DNA of 64,000 nt, taken from positions 34,475,513-34,539,512 of the forward strand of contig NC_052507.1 of NCBI RefSeq assembly GCF_014356525.2, given 5' to 3'. Source of the DNA: Nilaparvata lugens. Its lineage: Eukaryota > Arthropoda > Insecta > Hemiptera > Delphacidae. The notes under the pieces were generated by a model, which did no database searches, had not been told where the DNA came from, and worked only from the letters and a program-made list of their open reading frames with translations. Of this stretch, positions 26,075 through 38,600 are shown in pieces. The stretch's first letter is position 1; every line of letters starts with the position of its first letter. The translations under genes were made by a program, and so were the position numbers.

Positions 26075-29000
26075 ACTCCGCCCTAATAAAGGCTTATAAT
26101 TCCTCTTCCTGCAATCTCATTCTCTCTCTCACTTTCCTATCTGTGCATGTGGTCAACTATAAACTTGTTCTCCTCCACAACAGTCGTTAATAAATTCCCA
26201 ATTACATTCTACCGCAGACAGTAAAATGTCAGAGCTAACAATGAATCAACCTGATAATATCAAAGTTGTCCACAACTGATGAGTCTGGACTTAATTTCGG
26301 TTATAATTTGTCAAATGAGATTTTTTGTTCGGTACATTTTTCTACCAAGTTCAAGATTGGAGAAGATGATTGGAGAACTATTCTGGAATTTCTTATTATC
26401 ATGATTCTCATCATCAGCACTCCAGCAGTATCAATATCATCCAAGTTCTTAGTAAGTGATAATGGTTAATAAAATACCAAAGAAAAGAGTATTCCGGCAT
26501 TCATACAAATTCGATAATAATCTTCAAGCTTGAACAAAAAAAATGGATGTCATCAATATCCTTCCAATTCACTTATTTATTTGATCTTTGGATGAAAAAG
26601 TGATACACTAATTGTTCAAGTCTTCCCCTCTATTTGTAAGAACACGTATAAATCAAGAAATAAACCAATTCAAAAATAGAGTATCATTTTTTTATTCTTG
26701 TATTGTCAACTGTATTTCATATCAAACACAACCATATGAATATAAAATACTTAATCATGCTCAAAACAAGAGCGAACTTGGCTTCTTGTAATCAACGCTT
26801 CACAATGCAATAAATGCTACCAACAATAAGTGCAGTTTTTGTGTTGTTAATTTGCATATTTATGGCGAAGGGGAGACAGAGAAAAGCCGCTAAAGCCGAT
26901 GTGAGGGTGGAGAATGGAAAAATAGTAGACGAAATTGATTGCACAATTGAAAAGCCGGAAGAGAAGGGAAAGCGAGATGTAGCGGGGAGAAGAAGAAAAT
27001 GATGCAAAAGGAGAAGAGAATGGAAAGAAGCTTTAGAAGGGTGGGCTCATTTCCGGAGAATACAGTACTTTGTCAAAGGTATTGTGTGGAAACAGTCTTG
27101 AATAAAATTAGCAATCAATTCTCATTCACACCCTGATTCCCCAGAATGGTGGAGAGGAGAAGAAGCCGAGGGGAATTTTGAATAATGTATGTACATATTT
27201 TCGCTGTACGAAACATCTGAATGGGCCAGCAAATCAAGTGGTATAACTCTACAGCTTTAATAGTAGTCTTCAGTAACTTCGTGGAATTGAGAACAGTAAT
27301 CATGAGATATCAATGCTCTTGGAAGTCAGCAACATCACATTCTGATATAGTAATGACCTATAAGCGGGTAACGCGTATAATATTCAATGCATTTATCAAA
27401 ATTATTATATTAAATAACAGTATTCATTCATACCAGGCTGAGAGATCTCAGATGAATGACTATTGGTAATTCAAACTTCTCTTCCAAATGTTAGTCCGTG
27501 AGATTCTATTCTATTTTATTTTGTATTATAGCAGAAAAGAAATAAATTCTATTTGATTTGGTTCTATCTTAATTTAAAATTGTATTTCAACTTGAACAAT
27601 AATTTGCGTCCACAACAATACAGCACTAAAAATAAACTTTGAAAATCTATCTTAGGCGAAATTATTAGTAGTTAACAGCCTTTGTATCTTCACTTGTCAA
27701 ACCGCACTTCATCAACTGTATGTGTAAAATCATCCTCAGGCTACGTAACTCCTGTTTCAACCCGCCCAAAAACAAATACACTGGCTTTCCCACCCTTACT
27801 GTCATTTTTGGACACCCTCCCGGGCTGTAATTGCCTTCTAAGGCCGCAAACGCCCAATCCTCACTCTTTCCCTCGTATTGTGTTCTGCTGTTCTGTCTTC
27901 TATTGACTTCAAGTGATTGTCAATTTTTGAATTGAAAACCTTACATTGGAATTCTAGACAATAAAGGGATGGCTGCCACAAACCTTTCTATTTTCTCTCC
28001 TCATTCTCTTATTAACTCTACTATTCTTCGTTTCCTCGTGCTTCAGGACCATCTTTCCTTCTTATTCTTTTCTACATTCTTTATTTCCTTCTTTGGTTTA
28101 TCTTCCACCTTGGATGCAGGCGTGGCGAAGAATCCAATTGAAAAGACGGAGATTTCAACGGAATAGGGCGTGAAAAGGGCCGTTTGGACATGGAATCCTC
28201 TCCATTTGATCCCAATCTGTTCTCTTCTCCAAGCTTTTCTGGTCTAATATCAATGTGGTAGGTGGATAACCAAACTGGAACGCTACCTGTATTTTTTTGT
28301 TAATTTTTGTTGTCGTGATGGATGAAATTTTTTTTCCAATTAGACACATTCTACAATCGAATTCTTGGATAGACCATCCCCGGATATCAACTATGAATAT
28401 GATATTTTCAAATTATTGTCAAGGTTTCATTTGTGATTTTCAAGTGAGTGTGAGTTTCATCATTTGCAGGTGGTTTTGAAAACTATTGTTAATTATTCAC
28501 TGGTCACTTATCATATTTACTGATTTCCGAATTATGAAAAGTATTCATTACTTCTGTATTTTGAATTATTCTCTATAGTGAAGTTTAATATCTATAGTAT
28601 CAATCTTTAGTATATCTTCAACTCTGATATCGTCGGAAGAAACATATCTTCCAATCATTGATTAAAATTTAAGAACATCTCTCATCTCATACAGTGTTTA
28701 AATCTCGTACTTATAATCGTCATCCCAACTTGTTTATTAGATTAATCGAGGATCAATACTCATGAATTGCATCAACAATTTACAAAATTAGCATAAAATC
28801 AATCAATTCACTGAAACTGGACATACTTTTAGTCCATTATTGAAACACATTATATCACAAAAAGTAAGAACTTGATATTACAATAAAATAATTGATACAG
28901 TACTTCTTGTTAGATTATATTTTATATTATTATAATCTAACAAGAAGTCTTTTCAATAACCAGAATGATTAGTCTTATATGGTTTGAAAAGCTGAATACA

Positions 29001-32000
29001 AAAATCGACTCGAAATAAGATCGAGCAATCATTGGATGGGAGTTGGTTGAACAACCTCAACAATCACACAAGTCAAGACCGCTTTTTCCAGACTGATGCC
29101 CAGCAATATTCAGTCATTTCAGCTGAGAGTCTGCTAAAAGCCGAATTAAAAAGACGGCAGTGCTGGAGGAGCCAAGACAAAAACATTGTAGGGCGATTAT
29201 CTCAAATTGTATCATGACCGTGGCGGTTAGCAGCCGTTCGTCCTATCAACAAAGCAAAGACTCCATTAGCAGATTCTTTGTTTCGACGCGAGACTTGCTC
29301 TCAGCTAAGTTTACTCTTCAAATTAAACGCTCATTCATAATCAAAGACTGGCATCTCCTTCTTCTTCATCTTATTCTCCTGATTCACCTCTTTATCATCA
29401 TCCTTCAACTCCTTACTGTTAATTTTTTCTATTTTTTGTCTTCCTTTTCTTTCTATTATATCCTTCACCTTTTCGTTCTCCTTTGCTTACTCTGATTACT
29501 CTTTCCTTCTAATGTTTCTCTTTTCTTCTTCTTCTTCATGCTCCTTGCTCACCAGAACGCATCTTCAACTTCTTGTTTCTCCTATCTATCTTCCTTCTTC
29601 TTGCTTATTATCTTTCAACCATCGCTTCATCCCAGCTTCTTATTTCTGTTAGTTGTCTGCACTCTGAGAAAACTGAAGACTCCTTGAAAGTATATACTTC
29701 CATTTCCATACTTTGTAATGATCACTTTTATGCTGCTCATTCATCACAATAGAGTGAACAGAGAGTTTCTAGCTATCATCCGCCATTAGTTGCAAGCTGA
29801 GTTCTTTCCAGATAGAATGTGTCCGTTACATTGAAGTAACGGTTTCACTGAGCTTTACCTCATTGTAAGGATAAAGTTAGAAGATTTGCGAGAGATTCTC
29901 TAGAAATTTCTTCTCCTCGATTCTAGAAATAACTTCCATGTAGTACTGTAAATTCATAATATTGAATCTTCGTTTCATGATACTCGAACTGAAATTAAAC
30001 TAAAACGAATCTTGGGTGTAGTAGATTCAAGTGGTAGTAAGCTATGAAGGCTAACCGACCACAGAAGAGAATAAAGACATTTCAAAAAATGAAAAGTTTA
30101 AAAGATAACCACTTTATCAAACACAGCTAGATCTTCTGAGTTTTTTTTAAGAGCGAAGGAGTCGTGATCAAGACTAATTGGAGTTTGGTTCAGGAGTTGA
30201 TTAATAATTTATTAGAGAATGGATCCCTGATCAGTCTGTCCACTCTATCATAGGCCTACTTGCCAGGTCAATGACCATAAGTATCAGTTGCTACAGCGAA
30301 CAACGAATAAGGAATGAGAGATAGACATTTAGAAAACGTTTCAATATGATCAATTTCGTCATGTATTGATCATATCTATCAATTTTCTGGTCGATTACAA
30401 CGTACTCACATTCGGAGAATTATTTTCTGAAATTTTCATTTTATTTCATCTATTTTTAAGTTAAATGATTTAGATAAGTAACAATAATATTGCTACATTC
30501 AATCACCCTGAACTGAAGCTCTGGCTATAGTGCTGTCAAGATGCATCTCCATCTTTCAAAAAATGAGAAAATACCGAACTCAAATATCGCAATATACTCC
30601 TAACTCGGCTATTCAAAATGACTGAATTATTTTTGAACAGAATGAATCTTCAAAATAAAACTCTCACGTCTACTTTGGAAAGTGGAAATGTATTAGCAAA
30701 CTTGTCTCAGCTTTCTTTCCAATGCTTTCCAAAGAGCACACAATACTGTCTATTGAATAGCGAGAGATCCGATTCTAAACAACCCTTTCTCTGAGTGTGA
30801 CAATGTTTGCCATAATAGACTGATTCCACTCACGCTGTGCGTGTGACCTATGGTGACACGAATGTATGACACTGAGTGCCTTATTGTATTGATAGAGGTG
30901 TGGTCTGGTTCCCTTGTAGGTGGTTTGTTTGTTGACCCATATTATTTTTCTCAAAGTGTTAATGTCTGATTTTGTAAATCCAATGTTGATAATGTATGTG
31001 GTCCAGTATTTTCATTCAAGATGAGAGAGCGAAGAGAACAAGTAAGTCGCGGTCAACGCCACGATGCCAATAAAAAGATGGCAATGACAAAAATATTCTG
31101 TAGTCATTGATATAGATGAATAAATAAATATATAGGAAGCTGGTCGCGAGCTGTAATCTACATATCGATCTGACTGACCGTTCTGTTCATACCCTAATGT
31201 TTGAGAATTATAGAAAATTTGAAGTTCATCAGAATATGAAAAAAAATTATTTAGAAGAATGCAATATATTATTATATTCAATAAATAAGTAAATGAATAA
31301 ATATTGTTTTGCGAATTTTACGAGGCTCCATCAATGTTCAGTAATAACATCTTAGTACCCTGAAACGTTAAAGAATATACGAACGCAATCAGTTCCACCA
31401 AGCTGACAATTATCTTTGACTCCCGAACAGGCATTGTGGTCAAAATGTTGTAGCCTGGAGAGATGGTTGTCTAATTTCAGTGGCAAAATAACGAATCGGC
31501 GCGCTGTGTTTGTAGATGTACGCGAGTGTTGCCAAGTAGCGGCGTCAATTTTTCACTTTCAAGGTGTCTCTGTGAGGTAAGGTTTGGTGGTCTGGGTGAA
31601 GGGTAGAACAGTTGAAGTTGTAGGTGGTTTGAAAAATGGAGTGTCAGCGTGACGATGGCAAGTTGAATCCAGCATGGCCGCTTGTGTCCACCTCAAGAAG
31701 CCATTTGTCTTTTGGCTTTTTCCCGCTCATTAAGCCTTACAAGATCGACTGACTACCCCGGATTAGGTAGGACACAACACAACGATGTGGGCTGCACGCT
31801 CGAAACACAGAATCACTTACTTTCCGTCCTTCTACGTGATTTCAGGTTTCTCGAGCAATGCTGCAGACAGTGCCAGACTGCCTCTGCACGTAGGGGAACA
31901 ACTCTGTGATATCCAGCACATTATGTTCAGATGTTATCTGGAATCAAGCGCCCCATATGCTCGCACAAGGTCGCAGACGATTATTTCAACAAGACTGGAT

Positions 32001-33232
32001 TTTTGTTTCATTTGTTCTACCTGATTGAAGTACGTTGCGATTAAGAGTACCAGTATTTTCTCTTTCTCTCATCCTTTTCTTAGCTCTCCTCCTATACTTA
32101 TGAATCTCGTCCTTATGACTCTATATTTATGAATCTCGTCCTCTGTTTTTTCCATTCTTATTTCTCATCTAATCTTCTTTTTGTCTCTTATTCTACTAAT
32201 TCTCCCATCTATCTTCTTCCTCCGCTCTTCTTTTTTGGCCTTTGTTCTTTGTGATACTAGGCCTATTAATTATTTCACCTCACTTTTTTCTCAGTCTCTC
32301 CTCTATTCTTAGTTCATCCATACATCTAATTTTCCTCAATTCTGTGTCTCATTCCTCATCTTCTCTTCATTTCTGCTGTTCTTCCTCTTTTTTCTGTTGA
32401 TCTTTAATCCTTGTCAATTCTTACTTCAGTTTTATTCCCCACATCTACTTCAATGTGTCTTATTTCTTTGTTCTTATTTTCCCAAGTGATACTGCTCTCC
32501 ATTGTCTGTCTCACTTTAGCTCTCTATCTCTTATGATCCTATGTATCATGTCTCTCTATTTTTTTTCTCTATTCCAACCTACATCCAATCCATTTTCACC
32601 AATTCCGTACGGTTCCTTAGCCCCTCTCCCTCGATATATTATTCTCATCAAACCTCTATTTGTTCATCTTTTTCTAACATTTTTTCACTCCCTGTTTTTC
32701 TCGCTCTTTTTCTCACTAAGAGAGCGCCAAATAATTATCCATTTCGCTGTTTCTGGTGGAGAAGTGTTGGTGTGATTTGTTGACCAACGATGTTGAGAGA
32801 TAATGAGCGATTCGTCGGCGATTTGAAACTTACAAATTGCTGTCTTGATGTGGGTGTGGTGTGAACTGGATTTGAAAGTGATAAAATCAAATGTTGGTAA
32901 TTGTGAAACATCAGTATTCTGTTGTCATGGGATTATCAGTGGTTTTTGGGGTCTCCTATATTTTTTCCAACTCTCAATTATTCAACCCCAAAGTTTTATC
33001 AACCATCAAATGTTATTCAACCATTAAGATATTTATTCATGAAATAGTAAACAGCGTGGCGAAATTCACTTCCCCTTGGAAATATTGTGTTCATTTTGTG
33101 ATTAAACTTTGGAATTGAAATAATTTTGTAGTACTGTAGTACTTAAAACTAACTGGGATATTTTGAACCATTCAGTGATTCTGAACTGACTTCGAAGACA
33201 CTGATCACTGATCACTGAACAAATATCCAATC
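26075..33232. other. Non-coding sequence with three pyrimidine-rich islands
   Basis: No supported gene was found in 7.1 kb. Pyrimidine-rich stretches lie at about 27970-28110, 29341-29660 and 32041-32715. The last two are preceded by GC-richer heads (29030-29300 and 31490-32000). A hairpin sits at 28902-28948. A 62-codon ORF at 26814-27002 starts with a hydrophobic segment and ends in a basic tail; it is too short to call. The remainder is ordinary AT-rich sequence. Confidence 0.5.
28902..28948. repeat. Perfect 18-bp hairpin
   Basis: The arm ACTTCTTGTTAGATTATA (28902-28919) is exactly complementary to 28931-28948, with an 11-nt AT loop. It is probably a transposon terminal remnant or a small foldback. 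Confidence 0.85.
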
Positions 33233-33488
33233 ACTATTAGTGGTCTAGTGGATAGAGTGCTTGCGTAGCAGCATAGAGATCCCGGGTTCAAACCCTCTTA
33301 TTACCCAAAGTTTTTTTAACCAAAAACACCCGTGTTATCTGATGACCAGGTTAAACTGTCGGAGCCGGCTGAAGTATTACAGTCACATTGACGGCTTAAA
33401 TTATATTATATTCAGGCGAGGTAGGACCTTCCTGCAAGGGACTCCCCACCAACAAAAGCCATACGAATGTACTTTTTTTTACTATTAG
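33233..33488 (+). mobile_element. tRNA-derived SINE with target-site duplications
   Basis: The body is 33241-33480 (240 bp). The head carries a Pol III A box (TGGTCTAGTGG, 33241-33251) and B box (GGGTTCAAACC, about 33285), spaced as in a tRNA gene. A non-tRNA body follows, ending in a run of eight T. The 8-bp direct repeat ACTATTAG immediately flanks both ends (33233-33240 and 33481-33488), which is the signature of LINE-mediated insertion. The full cloverleaf of a functional tRNA is not apparent, so a SINE is preferred over a tRNA gene. The perfect target duplication suggests a fairly young insertion. Confidence 0.8.
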
Positions 33489-34479
33489 ACATATATGGTA
33501 GATTATTCTATTCTCCAAATATATGAGACTATTGTGCAATTCAGGTTCCACTTCTGAATGTTGATTGATCGATCTGATAGGTTGAGAACAAAAAAATAAT
33601 GTCCTAGTGAGACTACCCGATTTCTTAGCTGTATGCATCAATGGTGTTAAATGTGGCTGTGTTCATGTTCTAATCTTTTTATTATTCCTGTTCATTCTAT
33701 TCAAAACGCTTTTTTATGATATTAGCGGTTGATTTCAACCGCAAATATCTTCACAAACAATATGAAACATAGCTGACTAGCTGCTGAATGCAGTAAGTGA
33801 TTCATACAAGACAGGTGCAAGTGATATCCACCTCAAACCGCACAGCTATCACAATATCCATTTCATTTTGGTGGTGCCTCAACAAGTTTTTGTAACAAAC
33901 GAATTATCCAGCAGTCCATAAATGCTTGTTTTTGTGAGTCTACCTTCTGAGTGCAACTGGAGGAGATTTATAGGAGAGCTTTTTTCTGGTGTTTTCTAAT
34001 ATAATTTGTGTCATCAGGTTACCAAAATATGACGCCCGGTGATGTGTTGGCGGTGGGGGGGGAAGAGCAGGGTTGCAATATGATGTGGTCCCAGTTAAGG
34101 ATTGAATTTACAGGTGTTGAGTGACAACAGATCAGATGTCACACCCAAATTAGGATCAGCTATCACGTGGTTGAGTGTCTGTCTCTGTCTGCTAGTTGCA
34201 GCGTACTTCCTCTTTCTGGGCTCATATCACCCGGGATCGCCTCCCAACCCAATTAAAATACTTTTCTCCCACGCCTTCCATCCCAAGTCCTACAATCAGC
34301 GACCACCCTTGACGTATTCGTAGTCAAAGTCAATCGGACGCAAGTTGTTCTAGTCCTACATACGTTGTTTGGAGATAGTATCTTGACACCACAACTAGCT
34401 TCCGTCTTTAAATGTTGAGCCTGTCCTGTTTTAATTGACAGTGTGCTGTGTTTGTTATGGGTAGTCACTAAAATAAGAG
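33489..34479. other. Non-coding sequence, no gene seen
   Basis: It holds only short unrecognisable ORFs. A GC-richer patch at about 34020-34420 precedes the next pyrimidine-rich island, as at the other islands. Confidence 0.5.
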
Positions 34480-35170
34480 CGAGCTTCTCATTCTTTGGCT
34501 CGTCTCTACCTTGCTTGTTTAGATGTTGCTTTCTCCTTTTTCATTCTGTTACTTGTTTACTGCTTCCATTCTTTCAATTTTCTCTTCTCACTCATCTCCA
34601 TCATAATCATCTACTATCTCTCAATATTGTTTCACTCCCATTCAGTTTCCTGATCCATATTCATGTTGATTGTCATATGTTATTTTCTTCTTTTAATACT
34701 GCTCTCTTCATTCCTTCTCTCATTGTATTATCATCCAATTTCGACACCTCTTCTTGACTCTTCTTCCTATATATGATCTTTCGATTTGTCCATTTTGGCA
34801 AACTTCCTCCCTTTGAAACCCTTATCTAATCATTATTCTCTTGGAACTCATTCCCCTCATCTTCTGCTGAAAACAGAGAAATCTTTGTTTAATCCATCTC
34901 CTGCCTCCTCCTATCTTCCTACTTCCTACTTTTTACTCTTCTATTTTTCCTCAACCTTATTTTCTTCAGAGAAGAATATTCTTCTCTTGAGAGAAAATAA
35001 TACACTTCCACATCGTCTTTTGTCTGTCTTGATCTACATCTTCTTTTCTTCGATTCATTTCCTCCCTGTTCTCCTTTCTCACCCTCGTTATCTCCATTCT
35101 CTCAATTTCTCACACACTCTCCTGTTCTCAACGTTGGTCATTTACTTACATCAATACGAAGTTCTGATGT
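34480..35170 (+). repeat. Pyrimidine-rich island
   Basis: About 690 bp dominated by C and T on the plus strand. ORFs of 104 and 129 codons inside it are Ser/Leu/Phe-rich and reflect composition only. Confidence 0.75.
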
Positions 35171-36306
35171 CTTGAGATCTTCCAGAAATTTGCATTTGCA
35201 CCGTATATGGCTGTAAAGCGTGCCTGTGCTTCGTTTCGGTCAACATCCTTCTAGTAGTAATCCTTAACGTATTTCCTCACTATGTTTGCATTGTCCATTG
35301 ATTTCTAGGCAGTAGGAATAGGAGCGGTGAATAAGTACAATGTTTCCTCCTATTTCCTGGTTCTAGGATGATAACCGGCTGTTTACTTCCGATTATTAGA
35401 CCAAAAGCAGCTCATTCAGTTATTCTCAGTGATACTATTTCGTTTTTCGAGATTCATTGATATTTCTATCAATAATTTTGTGGACAAGACCGAGTTGCAT
35501 CAGATTTGGAACTGTTCATTTTCTATGACAAACACCTCTCTGACAAATACGAGATACAATCACAAATAAACTATTTTTAATAGATTTTAAGAGTTCAGTT
35601 CTTAGCTTGTTGATCAATACAAGGAAATCGTTTATGAGTACAGTTCACTTCATATTATGAAGTTATAAGATTTTGGTATTCCATAAAGGTCTTGGTGTAT
35701 GTGCTGAATAAGAAAATTGCACATAGGATTGGCTATCACTGCATTGTATTTCACTATCATGTATCTGTTTCATCTGCATTGCTAGTTTCATGGACTACGT
35801 GAGATGCTTGACGAATGAACAATTTTTTCCATTCTATTATATTAAGCGAGCAATTTCTGTTTATCTGTTTATATTTTATTATCTGGTTATTTATGTTCAA
35901 CGGATCTCGAAAACGGCTCTAACGATTTGCACGAAATTTGGAACATAGTAGGTTTATGATATAACAATTTGATTGCACTAGGTCTAATCCTTGGGAAAAC
36001 TCGCTGAACTACATTAAAAGGATCACTCATCCTTGGCTGAAACAGATGAGACTTTCGTCTGTGGATAGTAAAAAGTGAACGAGTGATTATGTGGAAAATC
36101 AAAATATCGCATCCCCGAAATTCATAAGCTGACGTATAGCCAGCTGTAAAATAATTATAAACACGATCATTTTAGAGAATTGTGCTCTGTCATGGCTTAC
36201 TTTAGATAGTAGGCTATGGTTTATTAATAAAAAATCTGGTGTGGTACACTCACACAACTTTCCTTGCTCATATTTGAAACTACGATCAGACTTCTGTATA
36301 TGTATA
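35171..36306. other. Non-coding sequence with a dispersed-repeat fragment
   Basis: About 35890-36000 contains CTCGAAAACGGCTCTAACG followed by ATTTGCACGAAATTTGG, which looks like part of a widespread repeat. A 17-bp core (AACGGCTCTAACGATTT) recurs inverted in the minisatellite at 40.8-41.3 kb. No gene was found. Confidence 0.45.
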
Positions 36307-36407
36307 TTTTTTTTTTTTTTTTTCAGATTACGTCCCAAAGACTCCAGTCATGGAGTATAAGACAAGTCATGTTATTACATAATAATTCTAACACTAAGTA
36401 GTTCAAC

Positions 36408-38600
36408 CTAGTTTAGGTTTGAAAGGAATTCTTGTACACTATAAAAAGCTCTATCAACTAAATATTTTTTAATTTGTTTTTTGAAAATCTTCAAATCATT
36501 ATTACTTTTCAAGATTTGAGGTAGCTTGTTATAAAATTTCCTACCAATATAATCTGGTTTTTGTTCAAATAACCTACTATTGTGACCCATTATATGATAA
36601 TCTGCTCTGTTTCGCGTATTATACTCATGAACATCTGAATTCTGGATCACACCACTCGTTTTCACATGCATTACAACTTCATATACATACAAAGATGGCA
36701 CAGTTAATAGACCAAGCTTTTTAAATAAAGGCCTACAAGAGTCTAACCTATTCACATTCTCTATACATCTGAGTGCCTTCTTTTGAATCTTAAACACCCT
36801 GTCCATATTTTGTTGAGATGAATTACCCCATACTAAAATAGCATACCTAATATGAGATAGTATAAGTCCATGGTAAGCAGTTAACAGTAGTTTTTTATCA
36901 TTCAGCCTAGCAAGCTGCCGCAGGACAAATACCCCAGATGATATCTTATTACATATCCTCTCAATGTAAGGATGCCATGTTAATTTCCTGTCCAATAAAA
37001 TTCCCAAGAATGCTACTTTCTCTTCTTGGTCTAATTCATTTTCCTCTACAAACACATTTATTTCTCTATCCTCTACTGAATTATATTTACTTTTGAATTG
37101 TAGGAATTGACATTTCTTACTATTTATTGTTAATTGCCTTTGCTTCAAGAATTGGACAATTGACTGTATTCCAGTAAAAGCATTTATTTCTAGACTATCT
37201 AATAAATAATTGTTAAAGATAAGCGATGTGTCATCAGCAAACAACAGAGCTCTGTGATCTTTTAACTCTTTTGGTAATTGGTTCACATACAACAGAAACA
37301 GTAAGGGACCCAGAATTGAGCCTTGAGGTACTCCAGCCTGGACCTCCAGTTTTTGAGATTTAATTTTTACTATTTCATTCCCATCCACCTTGGTAAGCTC
37401 AACACACTGGTTTCTACCTATGAGATATGATTCAAACCATTTTAGTTCTATACCATTCACACCTACAGTTTTTAGTATTTCCAATAATATTCTATGGTTC
37501 ACACAATCAAAAGCTTTGGATAAATCAAGAAATATTGCGGCTGCCTTCTCACCTGAATCTATTATATCTATTAGTCTTTCAACAAGGGATACTATTGCAG
37601 TCTTAGTAGATTTCCCTTTCTGGAACCCATGCTGTTCATCACATATGAAATTAATTTCTTCCAGGTGCATCAATAGCCTATTTAAAACTACTCTTTCAAA
37701 AATTTTACTTATTACATTTAGAATACTAATGGGTCTATAATTTTCAACTCTTTCAGAATCACCGCTCTTGAAAATTGGCAAAATTTTTCCTTGTTTCAGA
37801 TCATCAGGGAAAATACCCTGCTCTAGTGAAGTATTAAGGAGATGCAATAAAGGGTCCAGTAATTCATTTTCACATTCTTTTAAAATTTTGCTTGAGACCC
37901 CATCCAATCCTACTGTTTTTTTGTTATTCAAATTTTTTATTATTCTTGACAACTCATCTCTTGATAATGGATGAAATTTAAATACCTTTTCAATTGGCTC
38001 AGCATTTAATGTAGTTGTATTATAAGTATTAGTGTTCAGTGACTTTTGGAGATTATATGCAACCTGTTGATAATACTTATTGAAAAAGTTACAAATGTCT
38101 ATACTATCATCTATATAATTTCCATGTTCATCGATTATCCTAGGGACATTAGTAACTGTATCTTTTTGAGCTGCTCTCCTATTTCTATTAATTACCTCCC
38201 AAACAGCAGAGTTAAAATTGGTACTAGTTGTTAATATTTCAGCTGTTTTCTTACACTTAGCTTTCCTCACTTCTTTTGCATAGTTTTTCTTTAGACATTT
38301 GTATTTGACTTCACTCGGAACATCCCTCACTAATTTAAATTCCTCATAAGCTTCCCTAACAATATTTCTTTGAGTAAGAATATCTTCAGTTATCCATTCA
38401 TCTACTTTGTTTAATTTACTTTTTACTTTGACTTTTTTTATTGGACAGCATACACTAATGTGAAATCTTAGAGTATCAATGAATTGCTTATATTTGTAAT
38501 TTAGGTTACAACTGTTATAAACACTACTCCAATTTTCTTGAAGCAGTTCCTGCTTCAAACAATTTATATTTCCTAGCTCATATTGCTGAATTTCTTTCAC
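36408..38600 (-). CDS. LINE ORF2 part 2: reverse transcriptase
   Basis: About 730 codons of non-LTR reverse transcriptase. The fingers region includes N-Y-R-P-I-S and G-F-Q-K-G-K-S-T. Motif A is F-L-D-L-S-K-A-F-D (Asp359), motif B A-G-V-P-Q-G-S-I-L-G-P (about 422-432) and motif C F-A-D-D (454-457). The tail continues as in CR1/Jockey-group elements. All polymerase catalytic residues are present. The frame has no ATG start of its own (it opens with GTG) and should be fused to the endonuclease, from which it is separated by a one-base shift at the A7 run near 38605-38611. The stop at 36408 is followed by a short 3' UTR and the poly(A). Confidence 0.9.
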   Translation of the reverse strand: MKEIQQYELGNINCLKQELLQENWSSVYNSCNLNYKYKQFIDTLRFHISVCCPIKKVKVKSKLNKVDEWITEDILTQRNIVREAYEEFKLVRDVPSEVKYKCLKKNYAKEVRKAKCKKTAEILTTSTNFNSAVWEVINRNRRAAQKDTVTNVPRIIDEHGNYIDDSIDICNFFNKYYQQVAYNLQKSLNTNTYNTTTLNAEPIEKVFKFHPLSRDELSRIIKNLNNKKTVGLDGVSSKILKECENELLDPLLHLLNTSLEQGIFPDDLKQGKILPIFKSGDSERVENYRPISILNVISKIFERVVLNRLLMHLEEINFICDEQHGFQKGKSTKTAIVSLVERLIDIIDSGEKAAAIFLDLSKAFDCVNHRILLEILKTVGVNGIELKWFESYLIGRNQCVELTKVDGNEIVKIKSQKLEVQAGVPQGSILGPLLFLLYVNQLPKELKDHRALLFADDTSLIFNNYLLDSLEINAFTGIQSIVQFLKQRQLTINSKKCQFLQFKSKYNSVEDREINVFVEENELDQEEKVAFLGILLDRKLTWHPYIERICNKISSGVFVLRQLARLNDKKLLLTAYHGLILSHIRYAILVWGNSSQQNMDRVFKIQKKALRCIENVNRLDSCRPLFKKLGLLTVPSLYVYEVVMHVKTSGVIQNSDVHEYNTRNRADYHIMGHNSRLFEQKPDYIGRKFYNKLPQILKSNNDLKIFKKQIKKYLVDRAFYSVQEFLSNLN

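Noticed and set aside
26814..27002. 62-codon ORF with hydrophobic start and basic tail
   Set aside because: Short and purine-biased with no homology recognised; it cannot be separated from chance.
33241..33312. Possible tRNA gene
   Set aside because: A and B boxes are present, but no acceptor stem closes and a 240-bp body with target duplications shows a SINE.
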